The translations under genes and the position numbers were made by a program. Positions 1 to 6,889 of a stretch of DNA of 16,254 nt are shown here, piece by piece. A model generated the notes under the pieces. That model worked only from the letters and a program-made list of their open reading frames with translations. It was not told the DNA's origin and did no database searches. The stretch comes from an uncultured Verrucomicrobiota bacterium. Its GTDB lineage: Bacteria > Verrucomicrobiota > Kiritimatiellia > RFP12 > UBA1067. Location: positions 1 through 16,254 of the forward strand of contig CAMOIK010000025.1 of assembly GCA_946615875.1 (NCBI GenBank). The letters are read 5' to 3'. Within the stretch, counting starts at the first letter, position 1. Each line of letters opens with the position of its first letter.

Positions 1-1
1 G

Positions 2-3000
2 CGGCTTTCTCCGAGCGCGAACACGGAAGCGAGGCGTGAGACGCGCCTTGCGACATTGGTTCTGGCGCTTGTCGCGCCGCTTTCCGCCGCATTGGCGGAT
101 GCAGTGACAATCGACGGCATCGAATGGCGCTACAGGGTCGAGGCCGACGGCACGGTCACGCTGGGCGGCGGCACGTATGCGCCGACTGCTACGGCGATCG
201 ACCAGAAGACGGCGGGGGCTGTGGTCATACCAGGCGAGATCGAAGACTGTCGCGTCCTGAGGCTCCACAAGTACGCTTTTTGGAAGTGCGACCAGATCAC
301 CAGCGTGACCATACCTGGCACCATCGACCGCTTTTTGCTAGAAACGTTCGAGGATTGCACCAATCTGACGAGCGTGACGATAGGCGACGGCGTGAGAGAC
401 CTGGGCTATCAGGCGTTCCAGCGGTGCTGGAAGCTGGAGAGCATCGAAATACCCGACAGCGTCACCAATGTCGGATACCAGGCTTTCAAGAACTGCATCG
501 GCCTCAGGCGGGCAAGGCTTTCCGCGAACCTCGACCATACGGGCGGCGAGGCGTTCATGTTCTGCTCCAGCCTGGAAGACCTCGAAATCCCCGAAGGCGT
601 GAAGTCCATCGGCGGCGCCTCCTTCTCCGGCTGCACCTCGCTCGCGCAGGTGACCCTGCCGGAAAGCCTCGTGTTGATACGGGACTCGGCGTTCCGCGAC
701 TGTTCCGCGCTGGAGAGCATCGAAATACCTGACGCGGTGACCAACATCCAGAGCGGCGCCTTCGCGGGCTGCGCGCGGCTGAAGCGCGTCAAGCTCGGCA
801 ACGGCCTCAAGGAGATTGCCGCCGACGCCTTTTCGGGGTGCGGCGCGCTCGAAACGTTCGAGGTCGGCGCGGACAACGCGCACTTCAAGAGCGTGAACGG
901 CCTGCTGATGACGAAGGACGGCTCGCGCGTCATCATCGGCGTCGGCGGCGACGCCGTCATTCCGCAGGGCGCGACGGAAATCGGTCCGAACGCCTTCGCA
1001 GGGCGCGGTGCGCTGACGAGCGTGGCGATCCCCGACACCGTGACGGTCGTGGGGAGCGGCGCCTTCAGCGGCTGCGGCGCGCTGGCGGGCGTGACTCTCC
1101 CAGCCGCGCTGGAGAGCATCGGCGACGGCGCCTTCAACGGCTGCGGCGCCTTGAAGAGCGTGGCGATACCGGACGCGGTGACGAAAATCGGGAGCGACGC
1201 TTTTGCCTGGTGCGGTTCGCTGGCGAGCCTGGAAATCGGCGGCTCGGTTGAAACGATCGGCTCGTACGCCTTCAGCCATTGCACCAACCTGACAAGCGTG
1301 GTCATACCGGACAGCGTCACGCTGCTCGACTCCTGCGCCTTTTCGAACTGCCTCTTGCTGAAGTCGGCGTCGCTGCCTTTTTCGCTCAAGGCATACGAGA
1401 AGGCCTACGACTACTTCGACACCTGTACGAGCGGCGTCGCCGTCGCATACCGCCCCGTCGAGGTTGGCGACCCCATATTCTTCGCAAACACCCACGGAGA
1501 CTTCGGCTCGCTCACTATGCCGTGGTCGAGGACGGTCGTAAACGAGTCCAACTTCGATTTCATGGTGCCCGCCAGCGACGAACTGCCGGCCGGCGTGAAG
1601 CTGCGCATCAAGCGCATAACCTTCAACAGCCTGACCAAGGACTTCACCGCGTGGAGCACGTCCGACAACAAGTCGGACCCGTATCGCGTGCGGCTCAACG
1701 GCGTGAACTCCAGCCAATACACGCAGGGCGGCCGCATCGTCTGCCGCGAAATCGACGCTCAGAGACTCAGCCCGAACGCTCCTCTCACTTATGAATTCTC
1801 CGACTCCTCGCCGTGCGAAATCGTAGTAGGCAGGAAGTATGGCGCGGCGCAGGGCAACAACGCCGGCGGCGTCGGCGACGGCCTCGCTTTCCTCCACAGC
1901 AACGGCAATCTGCTGTACAGCACGGTGAACGGCGTTGGCGCCGATCGCGCGTCGGTGACATACGTGGACAGCCACGGCGGCATCGTATCCACGCCGACTG
2001 CGGACTCCGTCACAGGCACGAGCGGCATCTACTTCCCGCTCTACCGCATAGAGGCGGAGGTGGTCGCCCTCGAGCCTTCCGCGCTGGATTCCAAGGCGCT
2101 GGACTACTCCACGCTCGGTGCGGTCAACACGATCGCCGCCATTCCCGGAGGCTGGTTCGGCGGCGCCACGTCGTTCGGCGGCGAGGCGCCGGGGGCGGCG
2201 AACGCGCGCCTGGGCCCGACTCTCGCAGGTGGCCGCGTGCTTCAGACCGGCGACCAGGCGTTCCCATGGCGGAGTGTCGCCGCGCGCACGAGCCCGTTCT
2301 CCCTCGCGCTCTACGCAGACGTGTCGGCAATGCCTTCCGATGGAAGGGCGGTCATGGTCGCGCTCGGCAATTCATGGTCCGGCGGCATTGCGATCATGTT
2401 CCGCGAGGGCGGCAAGGTGAAGTTCGGCATCGGCGGCACCGGCGGCGTCACGGGAAGCGCGGCGAGCGTGGACGTGCTGCCCGGCTTCCATCTCTACACT
2501 GCCGTTTGCGATCCCGCCACCGGCCGCTCGAGCCTCAGCCTGGACGGCGGCGCGGCCTCCGTCGGCGAGGCGGGGAGCGGCGTGACGCTCGGCGAGGGCT
2601 TCCAGATTGGCTCCTTCTTCAGGGGCATGAGCGGCAATGCGTTCACCACGGGGCCGCGCTTGGCCATTGCCAGGCTGCTCGGTTACGACGCCGCCTTGAC
2701 GGCGAGGGACGTCGGCACGCTCGCCGCGCAGTTCCCGGCCGTCCCGCTGCCGGAAGCCGACGGCGATGCCGATGTGGCGCTCGCTCTGGGCGGCGTCGAT
2801 CGGACTCTGGCGGACCGCATCGCGACGAAGGCGGACTACGAAGCCCTGCGAGAGTGGGCGCAGAGGCTAGAGGATGCCGGCGCGGCCACTAAAAGCGCCG
2901 CCTGCACCGCGCCCACCGCTTTCCTTTCGTTCGCGCTGGACGCCCCATGCCTCGTCGGCGAGCCGCAGCAGGGCGATTTGAAGGTCGAGGCGCTCGATGG

Positions 3001-3244
3001 CGCTTCCGGCGGCGCTCTGGAGGCGGTCGTTTCGCTGGACGGCGTCGCAATCGGCAGCCGGGCCGCGGAAGCGAGGCTCAAGCAGATATTTGACGTGGTC
3101 GGCGGCGCCGAGCTTGCCGAAGACTCTTTCTCCGCCGACGCCGTATCCCTTTCCCTTTCCCCCACCGCCGACGGCAAAGTGAAGGCGACGGTCGCTCCAA
3201 AGGCGCAAAGAGGCCGCTTCTTTATGCGCGTGCACCTGAAATAG
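2..3244 (+). CDS. BspA-type leucine-rich-repeat surface protein with LamG-like domain, 5' partial
   Basis: Probably a secreted or surface-anchored adhesion/binding protein; the substrate is unknown. The frame is open to the left edge. The only in-window start is a TTG at 56 with no Shine-Dalgarno and no basic residue in its signal peptide, so the true start is probably upstream. Counting from that TTG, residues 1-16 look like the hydrophobic core and Ala-x-Ala end of a signal peptide. Residues about 73-450 hold 15 LRR_5 repeats of 23 residues (pattern AFxxCxxLxSVxIPxxVTxIGxx), interrupted once after the ninth by the insert typical of BspA proteins (NGLLMTKDG). A LamG/concanavalin-like beta domain is likely at about 741-895. 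The C-terminal 150 residues end in FFMRVHLK and may be a sorting or anchoring domain (inference). Repeat family: high confidence; function: low. It is separated from the next operon by a hairpin. Confidence 0.85.
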   Translation, partial: RLSPSANTEARRETRLATLVLALVAPLSAALADAVTIDGIEWRYRVEADGTVTLGGGTYAPTATAIDQKTAGAVVIPGEIEDCRVLRLHKYAFWKCDQITSVTIPGTIDRFLLETFEDCTNLTSVTIGDGVRDLGYQAFQRCWKLESIEIPDSVTNVGYQAFKNCIGLRRARLSANLDHTGGEAFMFCSSLEDLEIPEGVKSIGGASFSGCTSLAQVTLPESLVLIRDSAFRDCSALESIEIPDAVTNIQSGAFAGCARLKRVKLGNGLKEIAADAFSGCGALETFEVGADNAHFKSVNGLLMTKDGSRVIIGVGGDAVIPQGATEIGPNAFAGRGALTSVAIPDTVTVVGSGAFSGCGALAGVTLPAALESIGDGAFNGCGALKSVAIPDAVTKIGSDAFAWCGSLASLEIGGSVETIGSYAFSHCTNLTSVVIPDSVTLLDSCAFSNCLLLKSASLPFSLKAYEKAYDYFDTCTSGVAVAYRPVEVGDPIFFANTHGDFGSLTMPWSRTVVNESNFDFMVPASDELPAGVKLRIKRITFNSLTKDFTAWSTSDNKSDPYRVRLNGVNSSQYTQGGRIVCREIDAQRLSPNAPLTYEFSDSSPCEIVVGRKYGAAQGNNAGGVGDGLAFLHSNGNLLYSTVNGVGADRASVTYVDSHGGIVSTPTADSVTGTSGIYFPLYRIEAEVVALEPSALDSKALDYSTLGAVNTIAAIPGGWFGGATSFGGEAPGAANARLGPTLAGGRVLQTGDQAFPWRSVAARTSPFSLALYADVSAMPSDGRAVMVALGNSWSGGIAIMFREGGKVKFGIGGTGGVTGSAASVDVLPGFHLYTAVCDPATGRSSLSLDGGAASVGEAGSGVTLGEGFQIGSFFRGMSGNAFTTGPRLAIARLLGYDAALTARDVGTLAAQFPAVPLPEADGDADVALALGGVDRTLADRIATKADYEALREWAQRLEDAGAATKSAACTAPTAFLSFALDAPCLVGEPQQGDLKVEALDGASGGALEAVVSLDGVAIGSRAAEARLKQIFDVVGGAELAEDSFSADAVSLSLSPTADGKVKATVAPKAQRGRFFMRVHLK

Positions 3245-3271
3245 CGGAAAATCGCGCGCTCGGTCGGCAAA

Positions 3272-3305
3272 AGGAGCGGTCTTCGCGGCGGCGAAGGCCG
3301 CTCCT
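3272..3305 (+). terminator. Strong hairpin, probable terminator of the LRR gene
   Basis: A 15-bp stem (3272-3286 pairing with 3291-3305, one G-U pair) encloses a 4-nt GGCG loop, 27 nt after the LRR stop codon. The + side is followed by only a weak pyrimidine-rich stretch (ccccgttctttc), so + strand termination may be inefficient. On the other strand the stem is followed by a run of four T. It separates the surface-protein gene from the secretion operon promoter. Confidence 0.7.
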
Positions 3306-3327
3306 CCCCGTTCTTTCGCCAGCCGCT

Positions 3328-3339
3328 CCTTAATTAAGG
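3328..3339. promoter_or_regulatory. AT-rich 12-bp perfect palindrome, possible operator
   Basis: CCTTAATTAAGG is a perfect palindrome in otherwise very GC-rich DNA. It is followed within a few bases by another half-site, ATTAAGG. It lies about 65 bp upstream of the -35 box of the secretion operon, a plausible activator or repressor site. No regulator is identified; the downstream response regulator is only a candidate by proximity. Confidence 0.3.
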
Positions 3340-3382
3340 TATTAAGGGACGCCGGGGAGGGCTGCGGCCGGGGCGGACGCCG

Positions 3383-3432
3383 AAAAAAAATGGCCGAGGA
3401 CTATTGATAAGGTAGAGGGGATATGGTATAAT
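3383..3432 (+). promoter_or_regulatory. Sigma70-type promoter with A-tract UP-like element driving the gspF operon
   Basis: The -35 box TTGATA (3404-3409) and a perfect -10 box TATAAT (3427-3432) are separated by exactly 17 bp. The start point should be near 3439, giving a short 5' leader before gspF at 3463. An A8 run at 3383-3390 falls at about -50 to -57, where an UP element binds the RNA polymerase alpha subunit. It is the only convincing housekeeping promoter I see in the window, so it probably drives most or all of the genes downstream. Confidence 0.85.
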
Positions 3433-3462
3433 CTACGCCAACAATTGGAGAAGGTTGAAGCG

Positions 3463-4794
3463 ATGGCGACATTTCAATACATAGCCAAGGATGCTGCCGG
3501 GAACGAGCAGCGCGGACAGATCGAGGCGGGTGACCGCGCAAGCGCGATTGCGGCTGTGCGCGCGCAGGGTTTGTTTCCCACGGCGCTGGGCGAGGTGAAG
3601 GCGGCCGCGCCCGCCCCCGCCGCGTCCGCGGCGAAAGGCGCGAAGAAAGGACGCAAAGCCGCGCCGGCCGGCGCGCCCAAGGCCAAGGGCGGCGCGCTCA
3701 ACAAGGAGATAAACATAAAACTGCCGTCGTGGATGCGCGGCAAGATCAAGACGAAGGTGCTCACGCAGTTCACGCGCCAGCTCGCCACGCTCGTGAACGC
3801 AGGCCTGCCGCTGATGCGCGGCATCGAAGTGCTGAAACGCCAGATGAAGGATCCGCAGATGAAGGAGGCGCTGAACGGCATCGGCGAGAACATCGCTGCC
3901 GGCGGCACGTTCTCCGAGGCGCTCACGGCATACCCCAAGATATTCGACCACCTCTACGTGAACATGGTCAAGGCGGGCGAGGCGGGCGGCGTGCTCGAAG
4001 TAGTGCTGGGGCGTCTGGCGGAGTTCGCCGAGAAGTCCGAGAAGATCAAGAACAAGGTCAAGGGCGCCATGATCTATCCTATCGTCGTCCTGTTCGCGGC
4101 GATCGGCATCACCGGCTTCCTGCTCGTGGCGGTGATCCCGAAGTTCCAGCAGGTGTTCAACGACATGCTCGGCGGCGCAGCGCTGCCGCCCATCACGGAG
4201 GCGGTCATCAAGGCGTCGGAGTTCGTGCAGCACAACGGCCTCGTCGTCGTTTCCATATTCGTGGCGATATGGGTGATAAAGACGGTGATTGGCAAGACGG
4301 AGGGCGGCGCGAAGTTCTTCGACTGGCTGTCGCTCCACATGCCCGTGACGGGCACTCTGGTGCAGCGCACCGCCGTGTCGCGCGTCACCCGCACCCTCGG
4401 AACGCTGCTGTCCTCGGGCGTGCCGATCCTGCAGTCGCTCGTCATCGTGCGCGACACCACGGGCAACCGCATCGTCTCCACGGCTCTCCAGAACGTGCAC
4501 GACGCCGTGAAGGAAGGCGAAGGCATGACCCAGCCGCTCTCGCAGTGCTCCGTGTTCCCGCCGATGGTCGTGTCCATGGTGGAGGTGGGCGAAGAGACGG
4601 GCGCCCTCGCCGACATGCTCACACGCATCGCCAACACGTACGACGACGAAGTCGATAACGCGGTGGCAGGCATGACCGCCGCCATCGAGCCCGCGCTCAT
4701 CATAGTGCTCGCCCTCGTCGTCGGCACTATCGTCATCGCCATGTTCCTGCCCATGATCAAGATCATCTCCTCCGTCTCCGGCGCGGCAGGCTGA
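3463..4794 (+). CDS. gspF: GspF/PilC-family inner-membrane platform protein of type II secretion / type IV pilus systems
   Basis: Polytopic inner-membrane platform that couples the cytoplasmic assembly ATPase to pseudopilin polymerisation. The 443-residue length is slightly above the usual ~405 because of an Ala/Lys/Pro linker. Residues 1-45 match the family N-terminus (FQYIAKDAAGNEQRGQIEA). A low-complexity linker spans about 46-80. Two T2SSF domains follow at about 98-222 and 300-423, the first with FTRQLATLVNAGLPL and the second with LGTLLSSGVPI and VGEETG. Transmembrane segments are likely at about 204-226, 258-277 and 408-430. The ATG at 3463 was chosen because it opens the conserved N-terminus and has GGAGAAGG 8 nt upstream; a TTG at 3445 lies inside that RBS. 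It is the first gene after the promoter and heads a row of pseudopilins in canonical gsp order. No ATPase gene adjoins it, although gspE is its usual partner. Confidence 0.95.
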   Translation: MATFQYIAKDAAGNEQRGQIEAGDRASAIAAVRAQGLFPTALGEVKAAAPAPAASAAKGAKKGRKAAPAGAPKAKGGALNKEINIKLPSWMRGKIKTKVLTQFTRQLATLVNAGLPLMRGIEVLKRQMKDPQMKEALNGIGENIAAGGTFSEALTAYPKIFDHLYVNMVKAGEAGGVLEVVLGRLAEFAEKSEKIKNKVKGAMIYPIVVLFAAIGITGFLLVAVIPKFQQVFNDMLGGAALPPITEAVIKASEFVQHNGLVVVSIFVAIWVIKTVIGKTEGGAKFFDWLSLHMPVTGTLVQRTAVSRVTRTLGTLLSSGVPILQSLVIVRDTTGNRIVSTALQNVHDAVKEGEGMTQPLSQCSVFPPMVVSMVEVGEETGALADMLTRIANTYDDEVDNAVAGMTAAIEPALIIVLALVVGTIVIAMFLPMIKIISSVSGAAG

Positions 4795-4796
4795 GG

Positions 4797-4852
4797 AGAG
4801 GATGGCGGACGGCAGACGGCGAATGATGGCTGGAGAATGAAGAATGACGGAT
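4797..4852. repeat. Heptanucleotide tandem array, forward (consensus GRNGRAY), 8 units
   Basis: Eight consecutive 7-bp units fit G-R-N-G-R-A-Y with little deviation: agaggat, ggcggac, ggcagac, ggcgaat, gatggct, ggagaat, gaagaat, gacggat. The array fills the spacer between the gspF stop and the RBS of the next gene and stops abruptly at 4852. It is one arm of the composite element whose inverted arm is at 4912-4946. Confidence 0.7.
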
Positions 4853-4911
4853 TCCAGGAGCAAGTGGGCATGAAACGCGGTAAATATTTCGAGGGGCTCG
4901 GGGATGGTGCG
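4853..4911 (+). repeat. Core of composite start module, copy 1 (RBS, ATG and FEGLG coding stretch)
   Basis: This segment between opposed heptad arrays is related to 6833-6889. Both start with tc and an RBS (GGAG/GGAGG), have gcATG at a similar place, and have TTCGAGGG exactly 18 nt after the A of the ATG. Both encode M-(K/R)-x4-FEGLG-x-G. AGGAG at 4856-4860 lies 9 nt before the ATG at 4870, which decides the start of the pseudopilin gene. Boundaries are approximate. Confidence 0.55.
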
Positions 4912-6111
4912 ATCCATCGTCCGCCATCCATCGTTCATCGCTCTTCCCGCAGCGCCTTCACGCTCATAGAGATGCTGATCGTGGTCGTGGTGCTCGTCAC
5001 CTTGATGTCCATCACCTTCAGGCTGATGAACGTGGGCGACAGCTCCGACCGACGGGTGACGACGGTGATGCGGCTGCAGAAGCTGGAGAACTGCCTCTCC
5101 GGCTACTACGCCGCGTTCGGCTCGTATCCGCCCGTGCCGCTCCAGGGCTCGCACGACTTCAACTACGCCGTGGGCGGCCACGGCATCCAGAGCGACCAGC
5201 GCAACGAGGTGAACTGGAGCAATCCCGGCCAGGCGTGGCAGCAGGTGGAGGCCGCGTGCCGCGCGCAGCCCGTCGCCGCCAGATTCCCGTTCCCCGACGG
5301 CTACAGCGACGTCGTCAAGGACGTGTCGGACGAAATCAAGGCGCGCATCGAGGCCGACGACGACAGCTACGCGTATCTGAAGAACGACTCCGCCTACTCC
5401 GCCCGCCTTTCGGTGCTCATGCAGGGTTTCGACAACATCTCCGACAACCCCGGCCGTTTCGGCGGGCGCGACAAGACCGAGGCCGACTGGCGCGAGATAC
5501 AGATCTTCCAGTTCGGGCTGATGAGCTATCTGCTGCCGCGCTACCTCTTCATGATGAACGGCCCCGCGCACTTCTTCCAGGGCGACGGCGTGGCGCAGTG
5601 GAACGGCAACAACACCCTGCCTTGCGACCCCTTCATGGGCGACCAGTACAGCAACTGGACAGAGGTCAAGCAGGACGCCGAGCGCGACTCCAACGAACTC
5701 GGCTACATGCAGATAGCCAACATCCCCTCGCAAACCGCGTGCGCGCGCTGGATGCCAAACCTGGAGAGCCTCTGTCGCTGCAACCACAACTACCGCTTCT
5801 TCGGCATCTACATCCGCAACCGCGGCGGCCTTTACGCCAGCCCCAACGTCGAAGTCTTCTCGCCGACCAAGAACGCCTCTTCCGGCTCCTCCGGCCAGTA
5901 CGTGCTGGACGCGATCACCGTCGAGGACGGTTGGTGGCGCGAACTCTACTACTATTCGCCCCCGCCCTACCAGACCTACGTGCTGTGGAGCGCAGGCGCG
6001 AACGGCAAGACGTTCCCGCCATGGGTCTCGCGCTCCGACATCAGCGATTCCAGGGGCAAGGAACTCATAGCGGAATGGACCGCCGACGACATCATACACA
6101 TGGCCAATTAG
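4870..6111 (+). CDS. Large GspG-like pseudopilin with long repeat-derived leader (G1)
   Basis: Prepilin-like subunit, probably part of the pseudopilus fibre; after leader cleavage it would assemble through its N-terminal helix. It has 413 residues against about 140 for classical GspG. The leader of 29 residues ends RSSRSA before FTLIEMLIVVVVL, so Ala replaces the usual Gly at -1; Glu5 is present. A GspG-like helix with YYAAFGSYPPVP follows at about 65-80. The C-terminus (DGWWRELYYYSPPPYQ, then LWSAGANGK) recalls the DPWGxPYxY and SxGADGK signatures of GspG. The middle 250 residues are unrecognised and rich in Asn, Trp and Tyr. The ATG at 4837 was rejected because its GGAG is only 1-2 nt away, whereas AGGAG is well placed for 4870. 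Family: high confidence; G assignment: moderate. Confidence 0.85.
   Translation: MKRGKYFEGLGDGAIHRPPSIVHRSSRSAFTLIEMLIVVVVLVTLMSITFRLMNVGDSSDRRVTTVMRLQKLENCLSGYYAAFGSYPPVPLQGSHDFNYAVGGHGIQSDQRNEVNWSNPGQAWQQVEAACRAQPVAARFPFPDGYSDVVKDVSDEIKARIEADDDSYAYLKNDSAYSARLSVLMQGFDNISDNPGRFGGRDKTEADWREIQIFQFGLMSYLLPRYLFMMNGPAHFFQGDGVAQWNGNNTLPCDPFMGDQYSNWTEVKQDAERDSNELGYMQIANIPSQTACARWMPNLESLCRCNHNYRFFGIYIRNRGGLYASPNVEVFSPTKNASSGSSGQYVLDAITVEDGWWRELYYYSPPPYQTYVLWSAGANGKTFPPWVSRSDISDSRGKELIAEWTADDIIHMAN
4912..4946. repeat. Heptanucleotide array, inverted (RTYCNYC), 5 units, translated
   Basis: Five consecutive units: atccatc, gtccgcc, atccatc, gttcatc, gctcttc. RTYCNYC is the exact reverse complement of the GRNGRAY consensus at 4797-4852, so the two arrays face each other across the core. 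This array is inside the coding region and supplies about 12 residues of the prepilin leader (HRPPSIVHRSS). Confidence 0.65.
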
Positions 6112-6113
6112 CG

Positions 6114-6146
6114 GGTGGTTGGCTGGGCAGACGGCGGTTGGCGGCG
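6114..6146. repeat. Degenerate heptad-like repeats in the G1-G2 spacer
   Basis: Units ggtggtt (6114-6120), then after a 5-nt slip ggcagac, ggcggtt and ggcggcg (6126-6146), resemble the forward heptads at 4797-4852; ggcagacggcg is shared exactly. The repeat starts 3 bases after the stop of the preceding gene. No core and no inverted arm follow; the next gene has its own ordinary RBS. It may be a decayed or partial copy. Confidence 0.35.
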
Positions 6147-6191
6147 ATATGGCGCCGGCCGCTTGCGGACGGAAAAGAAAGGAGATTGAAA

Positions 6192-6806
6192 ATGAATAGC
6201 AGCAAACGTCAAGGTTTCACGCTCGTCGAGATGCTCGTGGTCATGGGCATCATCGCGGTGCTGGTGGCGGCCAGCGTCGTGGGGTATTCGCGCGTCACCG
6301 CGTCCGCGGAGAAGGCGAAGTGCAACGAGCTTGTGAAGAACGTCCACACCGCAATGATGGCAATCTACAACGAAAACAACGGCGCCTGGCCGCGAGCGTT
6401 GATCAACGGGCAGCAGCGCGCCGTGCTGGACGAGAACGCCGCGCTGCCGCTCGCCAAGTATCTGGGGCTGCGCACGGAAAATGGCAGGCTGGCCGGCTAC
6501 GACAAGTTCGGCATCGTCTCGCCCTGGGCGACGCAGGTGATCAAGGCCAAGGGCAACAGCGCCGATCTCGGCACCAAGGTGCCTTCCGGCGGCACTATCG
6601 ACACCCACAGGCTCGGCTACGCCATCGACACGGAGGGCACGGGCAAGATACTCAACGCGCAGGTCGGCTCCGGCACGCTCAACGTCCGCGCCACCGCCAT
6701 GGTCTGGTGCGGCGGCAAGGACGGCTTCGTGGAGGACGACTTCGCGCGCGGGCTGCGCAAGGACGACGTTTACAGCTGGCGCGTAGGCGACCTGCTCTAC
6801 GAATGA
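6192..6806 (+). CDS. GspG-like pseudopilin (G2)
   Basis: Small prepilin-like subunit of 204 residues. The short leader MNSSKRQG precedes FTLVEMLVVMGIIAVLVAASVVGY, with Gly at -1 and Glu5, a canonical class III signal. The helical region runs to YNENNGAWPRA (about 59-69), matching the YxxDNGxYP turn of major pseudopilins. The C-terminus has GGKDGFVEDDF and DDVYSW, reminiscent of the GADG...DDIxNW calcium loop of GspG. The start is fixed by GGAG at 6181-6184, 7 nt before the ATG. The stop codon lies inside the heptad repeat at 6798-6832. Its compact size and signatures make it the best candidate for the major fibre subunit (inference). Confidence 0.88.
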   Translation: MNSSKRQGFTLVEMLVVMGIIAVLVAASVVGYSRVTASAEKAKCNELVKNVHTAMMAIYNENNGAWPRALINGQQRAVLDENAALPLAKYLGLRTENGRLAGYDKFGIVSPWATQVIKAKGNSADLGTKVPSGGTIDTHRLGYAIDTEGTGKILNAQVGSGTLNVRATAMVWCGGKDGFVEDDFARGLRKDDVYSWRVGDLLYE

Positions 6807-6832
6807 CGGACGGTGAATGATGGATCATGGCT
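6798..6832. repeat. Heptanucleotide array, forward (GRNGRAY), about 5 units, overlapping a stop codon
   Basis: Units tacgaat, gacggac, ggtgaat, gatggat, catggct keep the same 7-bp phase as the array at 4797-4852. The last codons and the TGA stop of the G2 gene fall in the first two units. It forms the left arm of the second composite module. Confidence 0.6.
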
Positions 6833-6889
6833 TCGCGGAGGGTGCGCATGAGGAAGAATAAGCTTTTCGAGGGATTGGGGTCCGGCTCG
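6833..6889 (+). repeat. Core of composite start module, copy 2
   Basis: Related to 4853-4911, with the same order: RBS (GGAGGG, 6837-6842), gcATG at 6848, TTCGAGGG at 6866-6873, and a G-rich end before the inverted heptads. In both copies the distance from the ATG to TTCGAGGG is 18 nt. Sequence between these anchors has diverged, so the copies are not recent duplicates or are under coding selection. Confidence 0.55.

Noticed and set aside
338..1975. 545-codon open frame on the minus strand
   Set aside because: It is antisense to the LRR repeats and its apparent repeats mirror the 23-residue LRR period; no RBS or recognisable domain.
4837..4869. Earlier ATG for the G1 pseudopilin
   Set aside because: It falls within the heptad array, its GGAG is only 1-2 nt away, and the ATG at 4870 has AGGAG at 9 nt and matches the start of the homologous core at 6848.
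4797..4946. Facing arrays as a CRISPR array or a transcription terminator
   Set aside because: Units are 7 bp with no spacers, and the two arms pair only imperfectly across a coding core with no T-run, so neither interpretation fits.
3433..6099. 888-codon open frame on the minus strand
   Set aside because: It is antisense to gspF and the G1 pseudopilin, has a His/Arg/Val-biased composition typical of GC-rich antisense frames, and shows no domain; the + strand genes carry clear family motifs.
5235..6191. Long upstream extension of the G2 pseudopilin frame
   Set aside because: Out-of-frame reading of the preceding gene, Arg/Pro-rich; the prepilin motif and an ideal RBS define the start at 6192.
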